A program made the translations under genes and the position numbers. Shown here one piece after another: positions 17,599 to 26,198 of a stretch of 64,000 nucleotides of DNA (positions are counted from its first letter, which is position 1; each line of letters opens with the position of its first letter). The notes beneath the pieces are model-generated. The model saw only the letters and a program-made list of their open reading frames with translations, ran no database searches and was not told the DNA's origin. The stretch is from Thalassomonas sp. RHCl1 (lineage in GTDB: Bacteria > Pseudomonadota > Gammaproteobacteria > Enterobacterales > Alteromonadaceae): the NCBI RefSeq assembly GCF_947387555.1, contig NZ_CANDNZ010000002.1:496001-560000 (forward strand), written 5' to 3'.

Positions 17599-18895
17599 CA
17601 GTAACACTATCCCTAAAACTAAGCCGGTAAAGTTTCATAGTGTAGGTCGGCGTATTGTTGCCCAGTTTTGTATTTTTACCCTGGTGATGTCGGCTATTTA
17701 TGGCCTGCTTTGCTTTGCGCTGTTGTACAGCTTAGAAGACGATTTTATTGAACGGGAACTACAGCAGGAGGCTGACTATTTAACCGGAGTGTATCATAAA
17801 ACGCAGCAATGGCCGGCGCCGGGAAATGCACATATGGCCCTCTATTTTTCTAAAGAGAGTTTGCCTGATGATATGCGGCAGCAATTTATTGACAAGCCTC
17901 GCCAAAAAGAATTCTACGGCACTCAAGGGCGGCATTATCACCTGTTGAACCTACCCGAACAGCAAAATGTTTACCTGGTTGCACAAGTGAGCGAAATGTT
18001 ATTGGTGCGCCCCAGTCGCGACGGGGTATTGATGTTGCTGTTCATCAGCGGCGGGTTCCTGATGCTTGTTGCTTGCATGATAGCCTGGATGTTAGGACGA
18101 AAAACGGCAAAGCCGTTAAAACAACTGGCAGACTTGGTTGACGGTGTCGCCCCTGAAAATATTCCCGAGATCTTCGCCCATCAGTTTCCGAACAATGAAA
18201 TAGGCATTTTAGCCCGTACCCTGGAACATACCATGGGGCGCATCAATCAGGCATTGGAGCGAGAGAAGTGCTTTACCCGGGATGTCAGCCATGAATTAAG
18301 AACGCCGGTGGCTATTATCAAAAATGCCCTTGAAGTCTACCAGGTGGGTCATAAGGGCAGTCGCGCATCGGCAGAGGGGGTTAACAGTATTTTTAACCGC
18401 ATTAATGAAGCCAGCATGCAAATGGAGCAAACGGTAACCACTTTGCTGGCGCTGGCGCGGGAAGAGCAAACAGCGGTAGCAAAAGAGTCGCTGGCATTAC
18501 TGCCTATGATTGAACAATCGATTATAGATCACAGCCATTTGCTTGAGGGTAAGCCGGTTGACGTACATCTTGATGACAGCTGCAATACCCAGGTTTTTGC
18601 ACAGCAGGGCATGTTAAAGGTGTTGCTGGATAACTTGCTCAGTAATGCCTTTCAATACACCGACTCAGGGGAGGTCAGCGTCAGCGTGATTGACGGGCAG
18701 TTAACCATAGCAGATACCGGACCCGGCATAGAGCAGGGGATTTCTGCAAGTGTATTGGAGCCCAATGTTAAAGGCAGTCAAAGTACCGGTTATGGTTTTG
18801 GCTTGTCTATTGTTAAGCGCTTGTGTGAGCATCAGGGGTGGCTGTTAAAGGTTGTCAGCGGTAAGGGGACTAGAATTTCGGTGTCTGTTGATTGA
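17588..18895 (+). CDS. Sensor histidine kinase partner
   Basis: A 435-residue membrane kinase. Membrane helices lie at about 26-48 and 146-170, enclosing a periplasmic sensor of about 95 residues. A HAMP-like linker follows, then the dimerisation box DVSHELRTP with H235, the N-box LDNLLSNAFQYTDSG, the G1 box ADTGPGIE and the G2 box GYGFGLSIVK. Its ATG lies inside the end of the regulator gene, so they are translated together. The signal sensed is not evident; the linked targets (lipoprotein-type ABC transporter, exported DJ-1 protein) suggest envelope or carbonyl stress, by inference. Confidence 0.93.
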   Translation: MPANSNTIPKTKPVKFHSVGRRIVAQFCIFTLVMSAIYGLLCFALLYSLEDDFIERELQQEADYLTGVYHKTQQWPAPGNAHMALYFSKESLPDDMRQQFIDKPRQKEFYGTQGRHYHLLNLPEQQNVYLVAQVSEMLLVRPSRDGVLMLLFISGGFLMLVACMIAWMLGRKTAKPLKQLADLVDGVAPENIPEIFAHQFPNNEIGILARTLEHTMGRINQALEREKCFTRDVSHELRTPVAIIKNALEVYQVGHKGSRASAEGVNSIFNRINEASMQMEQTVTTLLALAREEQTAVAKESLALLPMIEQSIIDHSHLLEGKPVDVHLDDSCNTQVFAQQGMLKVLLDNLLSNAFQYTDSGEVSVSVIDGQLTIADTGPGIEQGISASVLEPNVKGSQSTGYGFGLSIVKRLCEHQGWLLKVVSGKGTRISVSVD

Positions 18896-19035
18896 TTTTA
18901 GTGACTGAGTTAACTGCTTCATTGTTTATAACAAGTTCACATGCCAGAGGAAAATATATTTTCTAATGGCATTTAAGGGGGACTTATCGCTTCATAGCCC
19001 AATTTGTATACTGCCTTTTTGTTTTTTAGTCAAAA

Positions 19036-19062
19036 ATCACTGAATCCGTCAGATTCAGTGAT
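19036..19062. promoter_or_regulatory. Perfect 11-bp inverted repeat before the cadherin-like gene
   Basis: ATCACTGAATC and GATTCAGTGAT are perfectly complementary around CGTCA. On the minus strand it is followed by a short T-run, so it could act as a terminator for leftward transcription; on the plus strand it sits about 100 bases before a start codon and could be an operator. Confidence 0.45.
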
Positions 19063-19158
19063 GTGGCCATATCTGTTTAATAATGCTTGATTTTTCTTGC
19101 GCAAATTAAAGGTTTTGCTATGGTGTTGTCGATTTTTAAAACTAAAAGGTAGTAGTTT

Positions 19159-21102
19159 ATGGAAATAAAAGTATTAGGGAAAACTTTTGCAGGATGCCTC
19201 CTCATTACATCTTCTTATGCACAAGCGAGTGTGCCATCGGTTCCATCATTAAGCGGACCATCTCTGAGCACTACGGGAAATTATACCGTATCTTGGTCTT
19301 CTGTTGCTGGAGCAACAAGATATGTATTACAAGGTGAAAGCAGCGGCACATTATCTAATGGCTCAAGCACCAGTATCAGCCGAAGTAAAGCAAACGGTAC
19401 CTATTACTACAAGGTAAAAGCTTGCGCCAATCAGTGGTCAACCAGCTGCGGTGCCTATTCAGCCAAGTTAAAAGTTGTTGTTGATATTCCGCCGCCAGCT
19501 AACAGTTCACCAAGGGCTGTTGGTGATTTATTGTCGGCAGAAGAGAATAACGGTGAACGTTGCGTCAATGTGGTTAGCAATGATTGGGATCCGGACAATG
19601 ATACTTTGACAATCTCTAATGTGTGGAGCGCATCAAATGGCAAAACTTCTAAAAGTGGTCTTTACGCATGTTATACGCCGAACTTAAATTTTTCTGGCAG
19701 TGATAACTTTAACTACACAATAAGTGATGGCAAAGGAAAAACAGCGTCGGCTACGGTAAGTGTTTCAGTGGCTGCAAACAGCTGGCCCAAGGCAAATTCA
19801 GACACTGCTGTTGCTTCTTATGGAGTGGAAACTTGTATAGATGTTCTGAGTAACGATACTGATCCTGACGATGATTCCTTAACCATTTCAAGTGTATGGT
19901 CTGCGCCAAATGGAAGTGTCAGAAAATATAATGGCTTAGCTTGTTACACTCCTGATGTCGGGTTTACGGGAGGCGATAGTTTCAGTTATACCATGACTGA
20001 TGGCAGAGGAAAAACGGATACAGCCACGATAACAGTGACTGTCCCCGTACCGGATAAACCCATGGCCCCCTTGATAGAAGTCCCGGAAAAAGATGAGGAC
20101 GGCATCTATCGCATCAGTTGGATAAACCGGTCCGGCAACACCGAGTATTATAAATTAACAGGGGAGACAAATGGTGTCATTTATCAAGGTCCGTTGACTT
20201 CTGTTGAAAGAAGAAATTTTGGCGGGGAATCTGATTCGTATAGTTATAAAGTACAAGCTTGCGTTGCTCATGATATTTGTAGCGATTATTCATCAACGAA
20301 GAGCATTATGGTGGGCTTAGGTAAACTCGTCGTAAATTCATATGTAAGACCTGACGGTACGCTCAACAACTCCTATGGTGGGACGGTAATGTTCGATGAT
20401 GCAAGAAGTTTTTCTGCCAAAGCGCGTACAAACCTTGGCTGTCCCGGGTTAAATAGCAATGCCTTATGTAACAGGGCAGATGTTTTTAAGTATATCGATG
20501 AAATCAATGATCCCCGAGAAATAAAAATTAGTTTTGAATTTGAGATTCAAGATTACGACTGGAATGCGATATCCAGGCCCTGGTGGATTTTGTTTCAAGA
20601 TCATGTCACGCTGGATATGTCAGACGGGAGCAACGGTAATAATCCCATAAGTGAGTTAAAAATTGAGAAACGGGGTAATGAACTTGTCGTTCTCCACGAG
20701 CAAAAGTCATGTCAGTGGAAAGTTCATGAAGCTGAAACACTTGCAGAGAAAATAAGTGAGGAAGCGTCATGTGACACCTCATCTTCAGCTACATTTAAAG
20801 AGCTGGTTGTAGCCACAAAAAATGAAGATGGCTCAACGGAATCCGGTCAACACCTCATGGAAATTGTTATAGATGAAGAAACAGGTATGTCGGTTTCTAT
20901 CGATGGTATTTTAATTTCAACAAATAGTAGTTACCAAGTCAGATCTAAAGATGAAAACTTAACGCATAAGTATGGGTTTGGTATTTATCATAAATACGGT
21001 AAATCAAATGATCAGGGGATAGGGGATACACTTATGGTTGACATTAACAACATTGCCATCATACAGAAAAACAAACGAACGGAAGAAATAATTCCACTTT
21101 AA
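19159..21102 (+). CDS. Secreted protein with fibronectin-like and cadherin-like tandem domains
   Basis: A 647-residue exported protein with a signal peptide ending near SSYAQAS. A fibronectin-type-III-like domain (about 25-110) is followed by two cadherin/VCBS-like repeats (about 115-205 and 208-297), each containing an NDxDPDxDxLTIS calcium-type motif and ending FSYTMTDGRGKT or FNYTISDGKGKT, then a second fibronectin-like domain (about 300-385). The final 260 residues have no recognised family but end with paired Cys and acidic loops and may be a jelly-roll binding domain. Ribosome site AAGGTAG precedes the ATG. Likely a surface adhesin or polymer-binding protein. Confidence 0.8.
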   Translation: MEIKVLGKTFAGCLLITSSYAQASVPSVPSLSGPSLSTTGNYTVSWSSVAGATRYVLQGESSGTLSNGSSTSISRSKANGTYYYKVKACANQWSTSCGAYSAKLKVVVDIPPPANSSPRAVGDLLSAEENNGERCVNVVSNDWDPDNDTLTISNVWSASNGKTSKSGLYACYTPNLNFSGSDNFNYTISDGKGKTASATVSVSVAANSWPKANSDTAVASYGVETCIDVLSNDTDPDDDSLTISSVWSAPNGSVRKYNGLACYTPDVGFTGGDSFSYTMTDGRGKTDTATITVTVPVPDKPMAPLIEVPEKDEDGIYRISWINRSGNTEYYKLTGETNGVIYQGPLTSVERRNFGGESDSYSYKVQACVAHDICSDYSSTKSIMVGLGKLVVNSYVRPDGTLNNSYGGTVMFDDARSFSAKARTNLGCPGLNSNALCNRADVFKYIDEINDPREIKISFEFEIQDYDWNAISRPWWILFQDHVTLDMSDGSNGNNPISELKIEKRGNELVVLHEQKSCQWKVHEAETLAEKISEEASCDTSSSATFKELVVATKNEDGSTESGQHLMEIVIDEETGMSVSIDGILISTNSSYQVRSKDENLTHKYGFGIYHKYGKSNDQGIGDTLMVDINNIAIIQKNKRTEEIIPL

Positions 21103-21158
21103 TCTTTGTGATCCTTAAAGAAACTTGCTGTAACAGCCAGTTTTATTGAAAACTTTTC

Positions 21159-21203
21159 AAGCGGTCTTGGGCTTCGAACCTAAGTCGGTTCAAGGCCGCT
21201 TTT
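21159..21203. terminator. Long imperfect hairpin between convergent genes
   Basis: AAGCGGTCTTG (21159-21169) pairs with CAAGGCCGCTT (21191-21201), with an inner GAACC/GGTTC stem, and is followed by TTTCC on the plus strand. It lies between the cadherin-like gene and the convergent minus-strand gene ending at 21280, so it probably terminates both. Confidence 0.55.
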
Positions 21204-21279
21204 CCTGCTGATATGAATAATATTTTTGCCGAGTTGGCGGGAAGTTATTTCTACTTATTATCCATTTTAGATATCATCT

Positions 21280-21918
21280 TTAACCTCCACGCAGTATTGA
21301 CCGGGCAAATCGTTGTTGTGCCGTTAGCGCAGAGCGGTTAAAGCTTACCGACTGGGGTGTTTGATGGGCGGTTACGCCTGTTCTGAATGTAGGCCGCTGG
21401 TGGGCAGACTGACGGTTGTGCTCAGTACGGGCACGTACAGTATTAAAATCACCCAGAGCACTTGTTGGTTGGGCAAAATGTACTGTTCCTCCGCTGATGT
21501 GGGGGTTGGCCATTGAGTGCGGCTGATTTGTGAAGGTTTCCAGATGTTGTGCGCCACTGGTTGCCAGAGGGCTGGCCAAGCCGTCCATGATTTCCAGACG
21601 TAATGCTGCACTGACATTCATTCCTGTGCGCGCCACTGTATCATCTACATTATAAGCAACGGCTTCCTGCATTTGAGGGCTTGAGGTAAAGGCGTGTACG
21701 GTTTGCATCCGTCCCGTATTGGTCGGTCCGTCATCATGCTGTTGCCGGGATCGTTCACTTACCATGCCGCGGGTACTGGTGCTGTTTTCTACACCGTACG
21801 CTGAAGGTGCTCTCACTCCGGTTGGATCAACAGTCAGAAACGTAGTCGGTCTGTGTTGCGTTCTTGTCATAATGGTTGGCGCACTGCTTGATCTAGGTCT
21901 TCCTGTATTTCTTGACAT
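21280..21918 (-). CDS. Unknown basic, low-complexity 212-residue protein
   Basis: No family recognised. The protein is rich in Ser, Thr, Arg, Gln and His, begins MSRNTGRPRSSSAPT, has no signal peptide or membrane segment and looks largely disordered, with a short helical stretch in the middle (NVSAALRLEIMDGLASPLA). It ends in a basic RFARSILRGG. The ATG at 21918 has a GGCTAT-poor ribosome region. It could be an injected or surface-associated protein, but nothing in the sequence proves it. Confidence 0.6.
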   Translation of the reverse strand: MSRNTGRPRSSSAPTIMTRTQHRPTTFLTVDPTGVRAPSAYGVENSTSTRGMVSERSRQQHDDGPTNTGRMQTVHAFTSSPQMQEAVAYNVDDTVARTGMNVSAALRLEIMDGLASPLATSGAQHLETFTNQPHSMANPHISGGTVHFAQPTSALGDFNTVRARTEHNRQSAHQRPTFRTGVTAHQTPQSVSFNRSALTAQQRFARSILRGG

Positions 21919-22125
21919 AGGGATAGCCTTTCACTTTTTCAGATGTTAACTCTTGATACAGCAAGTAGAATGCCATCGCAGATCAGGTTATAAACCATCA
22001 AAATAACGCTAAATTCGTTAAAAACGGGAGGATTTGAGGTAAAGACCGGGGAATTTTTTACCCTCGGGAAGTGATTTGACCCGGCTAAAAAGATCTGCGA
22101 CTTGAGTTAAAACGATTTAAAAAAA

Positions 22126-22140
22126 TTGATATTTGTTAAC
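22126..22140. promoter_or_regulatory. Candidate MarR operator at its own promoter
   Basis: TTGATATTTGTTAAC matches TTGATGTTTGTCAAC, the core of the palindrome at 23741-23758, at 13 of 15 positions. It lies about 70 bases before the MarR start, suggesting autoregulation. Confidence 0.5.
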
Positions 22141-22211
22141 GACACTCATTGTCTATCGATTTATGTTATAGTCGCCAGTATGTTGTAAACAGAGAAGAAA
22201 TACGTTTATTC

Positions 22212-22664
22212 ATGAAAAAGAAGCGTACCGTCCATGAAGTTGCCTTTCGCCTGAGCTACGATCTGGGGACTCAGATCACGCCTCAATTGGGCCAATTAGC
22301 ATTCAAGCCTGCGCCTATGCAATTGCGGGCCATGAGGCGAATTTGGAGTACCGGTGGCGCTACATTGCTGGATATTGCCAGGACTTTAAATCGGGATAAG
22401 AGCCAGGTGAAAAGGTTAATAGATGAGCTTTGCGAGGTAGAGCTGGTCAAGCGTGAACCGAACCCTGCAGATAAACGCAGTAAAATTTTAAAGTTAACCA
22501 ATAAGGGTTACGACTTTTTTGAAACCATCGAAAAAATTGAAGCGGTATTTTCAGAGCAGTTAACCGCAGGTATCCCGGCGAAGGACTTAGAGGCCTTTTT
22601 TAGGGTATCGGATCGCCTTTCGGATAACTTACGAGAGCTAAATAAAGAGAGCTCGGCTAAATAA
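22212..22664 (+). CDS. MarR-family transcriptional regulator
   Basis: A 150-residue winged-helix regulator. The DNA-binding region reads PMQLRAMRRIWSTGGATLLD followed by IARTLNRDKSQVKRLIDEL (recognition helix) and the wing ELVKREPNPADKRSKILKLT, the classic MarR DxRxxxxxLT signature. The C-terminal helix serves dimerisation. The ATG at 22212 is chosen because the protein then begins with a basic MKKKRTVHE; the in-frame TTG at 22149 is unlikely. It converges on two minus-strand genes whose promoter holds two related palindromes, so it probably represses them and itself. Confidence 0.88.
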   Translation: MKKKRTVHEVAFRLSYDLGTQITPQLGQLAFKPAPMQLRAMRRIWSTGGATLLDIARTLNRDKSQVKRLIDELCEVELVKREPNPADKRSKILKLTNKGYDFFETIEKIEAVFSEQLTAGIPAKDLEAFFRVSDRLSDNLRELNKESSAK

Positions 22665-22777
22665 TATACGGGGCTAATAATAAAATGCCCGCCTGCCAAG
22701 AAAAACCTTAATTTACAAGCCTGATTTTGGCTGCGCTAGAGCGGTATTGACGTTAACGCAGCCTGGAAAGTGGCTTA

Positions 22778-23167
22778 TCAGGCAGTGTTTTTTTCTGCTT
22801 GATGAAACATCCTTAAAACCCAGGTCGCGAGTATAAACAGGCCAAAAGTAAGAAACAGGCCGCGCAACATGACATCATCATATTGTTCGTTGAATAATGA
22901 GATGACACGTGTCAATCCATTAAACAGAAAATACATTGTTGCCGGCAATAAAAACAGCCATTTTCGTGAATAGGCGGCAACAGCTGTCACCACAGCCATC
23001 ATTAACAGTGGGGCGCCTAATGTACGAATATTGGTGAGTCCATAATCGGATGTCGGGTTAAATCCGCTTGCTGCTCCTACTGAGCCGGGAAAGAAAATAG
23101 CAGCGATAGCTGCGGCACTAAAAACGCCAACGAATAAAATTGAAATCAACTGTGCAATGCGTAACAT
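22778..23167 (-). CDS. Small four-helix membrane protein (DUF4345-like)
   Basis: A 129-residue inner-membrane protein with four hydrophobic helices (about 5-27, 48-66, 70-90 and 102-120). The helix content, the LTNIRTLGAPLLMMAVV stretch and a conserved arginine in the second helix fit the DUF4345 group of unknown function. It is downstream of, and co-directional with, the SRPBCC gene, with about 50 bases between them, and is probably in the same MarR-controlled unit. Confidence 0.75.
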   Translation of the reverse strand: MLRIAQLISILFVGVFSAAAIAAIFFPGSVGAASGFNPTSDYGLTNIRTLGAPLLMMAVVTAVAAYSRKWLFLLPATMYFLFNGLTRVISLFNEQYDDVMLRGLFLTFGLFILATWVLRMFHQAEKNTA

Positions 23168-23220
23168 ATCAATAATCCTGTAACTTAATGGTTTTACTGT
23201 AATTTAGGTGAACAGGCCAA

Positions 23221-23709
23221 CTAGGCATGTTTCGTTATATCCTTGATTTCCAAATAGCGCTTTAGATCTTCCATAATTCCGGCAAAGCTTTTCGAAAGGC
23301 CCCGTTTTAGTAAGGGATAAAAAACATAACCGAAAAGCGATAATTCAATGTGGGAGAGCCAGGTAACTTCACTCTGTGAATTTGAAGTTTTCCTGACCGA
23401 CATGGTCACAACGTTTCTTTTTACGGGAAATAACTTAGGTGCGTTAACGGGCACAACATCAAAATCAAAATGCATTTGCTCTGCCGAGAAGTTCAATATT
23501 TTTTCTTCAGCTTTAAGCCCGTTGGGGTCGTTGGTAAATTCACATACCCGACCGGCCATAGGAGCACCGTCGACAGCAGATTGTCCTTGAACCTTATATG
23601 AATTTTCTACTATCCCCATCCATTTATGGGCCTGGTCAAATTGCTCGGCAACGGTTTGCCATACATCCTCTGGATGCCTCTCTATTAGAACTTTCTTCGT
23701 TATTTTCAT
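23221..23709 (-). CDS. SRPBCC (START/polyketide-cyclase-like) lipid- or ligand-binding protein
   Basis: A 162-residue soluble protein with the helix-grip pattern of the SRPBCC superfamily: an opening strand and helix (VLIERHPEDVWQTVAEQFD), a GRVCEF strand, EKILNFSAEQMHFDF in the middle and a long C-terminal helix (GLSKSFAGIMEDLKRYLE) that would line the ligand pocket. No signal peptide. Two palindromes (23741-23758 and 23785-23802) lie directly upstream and are probably the regulator's operators. The ligand is unknown. Confidence 0.82.
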   Translation of the reverse strand: MKITKKVLIERHPEDVWQTVAEQFDQAHKWMGIVENSYKVQGQSAVDGAPMAGRVCEFTNDPNGLKAEEKILNFSAEQMHFDFDVVPVNAPKLFPVKRNVVTMSVRKTSNSQSEVTWLSHIELSLFGYVFYPLLKRGLSKSFAGIMEDLKRYLEIKDITKHA

Positions 23710-23740
23710 TACTTCACCCCACGTGGTAGAACATAAATGT

Positions 23741-23758
23741 AGTTGATGTTTGTCAACT
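23741..23758. promoter_or_regulatory. Palindromic operator upstream of the SRPBCC gene, site 1
   Basis: AGTTGA-TGTTTG-TCAACT, perfect 6-bp arms. The centre is 44 bases, about four helical turns, from site 2. A related sequence lies at the MarR promoter. Confidence 0.65.
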
Positions 23759-23784
23759 TAATTTGAGGGGATGTTATCGATTTT

Positions 23785-23802
23785 AGTTGATGAATGTCAA
23801 CC
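23785..23802. promoter_or_regulatory. Palindromic operator upstream of the SRPBCC gene, site 2
   Basis: AGTTGA-TGAATG-TCAACC, 5-bp perfect arms, the same spacing and core as site 1. Confidence 0.6.
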
Positions 23803-24318
23803 TTTTGTTTTTTGAATGCCTGTAAAATAAATTAATGTATTGAGAGATAAGGTAATAATTATTGCCTTAGGATCTGGCTAGTTTTATCTAAAGGAATATG
23901 GCAGCTGGCAATGGCGGTTAAATTTGCTTTTTCAGGGGGTTGTGACATGCCTTCAAGGCTGAGGCTTAATGATCGCAATGCGGCAATTTCGATTTTATCT
24001 AATCTGGGGTTAGCGCGGGGTTAAGCAATTCATGGGGGGGAGCAAAATGCCAGTAATCGTAACAAGTCTTCAATAATCAGCTTTTGTTTTAAATCATATA
24101 AGTGATTAATTTCATTAAATATTGAACAAAATATCACCATTAGGGAGGGGGATTAAAAAAATGTTAATATAATGTGTTCTTTATCGTTTACTTCAAGGTG
24201 AGCTACTGATATCCTTCGCTTTTTTACGAATGCTTTCGTAACTTTCTACCTTTTTCCATCGCATTTTAAATGCAGTTAATTAAAGCAATATGCTTGTTTT
24301 TCATATAGAGAAATCGTC
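23803..24318. other. Gene-free stretch before the LRR lipoprotein
   Basis: Contains a 22-base near-palindrome at 23848-23869 (TAAGGTAATAATTATTGCCT and two more bases, one G-T mismatch) that could be an operator. No supported reading frame was found. The 3' end should hold the lipoprotein promoter. Confidence 0.45.
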
Positions 24319-26055
24319 ATGCCGTATAGAAAAGTAAAATTTGCCCTGGTCACGAGTTTGCTGGCAACAGTGAGTAGTTGTGCCTTGATAGCACCTGAAA
24401 CCGTGGACGAGTTGGCTTTTAAAGATGCCAATTTTGCCGCTTGTGTTAAAAAAGCCAACCTGAGCAGGTTGGCAGAAATACAGGAGCTTGAATGTGCCAA
24501 TAAAAGTATTGTTTCGGTTGAAGAAATAAAATACATGCCTGCGCTTGAACAGTTAAATTTGTATAACAATCAGCTTAAGGCGATAGACACCCGAAATAAT
24601 TCTAAGCTGACCCGTTTAGTGCTGGGAAAAAACAAAATTGCCGCGATTGATCTGAGCCGCAATACCGGCCTGACTATGCTCAATGTCAGTGAAAATCCGC
24701 TGGAATCCCTTGATGTCAGTGAAAATAAAGCCTTAGAGCGTTTATATGCCTATAAGATCCCGCTAAGTGAAATTGACGTTACCGGGCTGAAGCAGCTGGA
24801 AGATTTAGGCTTAAGCAGGCATAAATTAACGGCGGTGGATTTGTCGCAAAATCCGCATTTGAATATGTTAAACCTCAGTATCGGGACCTTGGCTAAGGTC
24901 GATCTTAGTGCCAATCCGGCGCTTACCATGGTTTTCCTTGGAGGGAACCAGCTTGAAGCGATAGATTTTAGCAATAATCCAAAGATCACCCGGTTAAACG
25001 TGCGCAATAACCAGTTAACCGAACTGGATGTCAGCGGTTTAACAGAGCTTATGTCATTAAAAGGGGATTATAACCAGCTGAGCACGATTGAGCTGGGTGA
25101 CAAGCCATCGCTTGAGCGACTTGAGCTGAATAACAACCAGCTGGTGTCGCTTGATCTGACGGATGCGCCTGAGCTGTCTAAGCTTGTTGCCTTTAATAAT
25201 CCTTTGAACCGGCTGACGTTACCGGAAGATGATAAGATCACTACCTTGTCGGTAGAAGGCACACCTTATGCGCTCTCTGAAGCAGGCAGCACCGCCGAAG
25301 ATAAGGGCATAGAGCAGCTGCTGGCGCCCAGGGTCAATGTGCTTGAATCCGGACTGATTGTTAAGCAGGGGGGTGGGCAGCAAGTCACCCCCGGCTTGCT
25401 GGTGAAGCCAGAACTGGGTCAGTATATCGGTTTTACCTACAGTGTCGATGTGCCCAAGGATGCTGGGCGGTTAAGTAATCAGGTACAGTTTCCCGTCACT
25501 ATACGTATGACACATCCTGAGCTGACCAACCCTAAAAACAACCATAAATTCTCCGAGTCGAAATGGACAGATACCATGTTTAAGAACAACACCAATTATG
25601 CATGGTGGTATTTCGGTGAAGACTATGAACTGGCGGAAGGGCGCTGGAAGCTTGATATTTTATACCGTGACAGTGTGATTGCCAGCAGATCGTATTTGTT
25701 GATAGATCCGAATAAATCTGATGAAGAAAGAGATGCGGACGTGCGTCAGGCGCTGCTGATGCATCAGTTGGTACTTAACGGCGAGCAAACCATGTGTGCC
25801 GACCCCAAGTTTAGAGGCTGCCTGGATCTTCAGTCCCAACAAGCCTGTGTTGCCGGTTTGACGCCTTATAAAGACAGTTGCCGTAAAAAGTCCTTTTATC
25901 ATTTGAGAAGTAAGGCCAATCAAGTGCCGTCAGTAGATCAGCTGCGCAGTTATTTCAGTTATTATACCGCCTGTATGTCGAGCAATTATATCAAGCAGCA
26001 GCCGGATATTAGTGCCGACCAGGTCACTGACTGCTTAGCTGAAGACGGCGAGTAA
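24319..26055 (+). CDS. Leucine-rich-repeat lipoprotein
   Basis: A 578-residue protein with a lipoprotein signal (lipobox VSSC, Cys21). From about residue 55 to 310 it has roughly a dozen 20-22-residue leucine-rich repeats of the LxxLxLxxNxLxxID(L/V)S type (for example LNLYNNQLKAID, LNVRNNQLTELDVS). A beta-rich region (about 325-460) and a Cys-rich helical tail (TMCADPKFRGCLDLQSQQAC) follow. It should face the periplasm or cell surface and bind protein or glycan partners. It converges on the eCIS operon and shares a terminator with it. No functional link to the eCIS is shown by the sequence. Confidence 0.83.
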   Translation: MPYRKVKFALVTSLLATVSSCALIAPETVDELAFKDANFAACVKKANLSRLAEIQELECANKSIVSVEEIKYMPALEQLNLYNNQLKAIDTRNNSKLTRLVLGKNKIAAIDLSRNTGLTMLNVSENPLESLDVSENKALERLYAYKIPLSEIDVTGLKQLEDLGLSRHKLTAVDLSQNPHLNMLNLSIGTLAKVDLSANPALTMVFLGGNQLEAIDFSNNPKITRLNVRNNQLTELDVSGLTELMSLKGDYNQLSTIELGDKPSLERLELNNNQLVSLDLTDAPELSKLVAFNNPLNRLTLPEDDKITTLSVEGTPYALSEAGSTAEDKGIEQLLAPRVNVLESGLIVKQGGGQQVTPGLLVKPELGQYIGFTYSVDVPKDAGRLSNQVQFPVTIRMTHPELTNPKNNHKFSESKWTDTMFKNNTNYAWWYFGEDYELAEGRWKLDILYRDSVIASRSYLLIDPNKSDEERDADVRQALLMHQLVLNGEQTMCADPKFRGCLDLQSQQACVAGLTPYKDSCRKKSFYHLRSKANQVPSVDQLRSYFSYYTACMSSNYIKQQPDISADQVTDCLAEDGE

Positions 26056-26132
26056 ATTGCCATAGGTTAACTGCCGGTCATTTGGCAAGTTAATAATATC
26101 TTACTTGAAAAAGTGAGTTTGTTTTCCAATAA

Positions 26133-26160
26133 AAAGCCCGGAGTGTGCTAACCGGGCTTT
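26133..26160. terminator. Strong bidirectional terminator between the LRR lipoprotein gene and the eCIS operon
   Basis: AAAGCCCGG (26133-26141) and CCGGGCTTT (26152-26160) form a perfect 9-bp stem with a 10-base loop. On the minus strand it is followed by TTTTTATT, ending the long eCIS operon; on the plus strand by TTTCTAAAT. Confidence 0.9.
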
Positions 26161-26198
26161 CTAAATACTGTGAACCGTGTCAAAGCTGTGCTTCTGGT

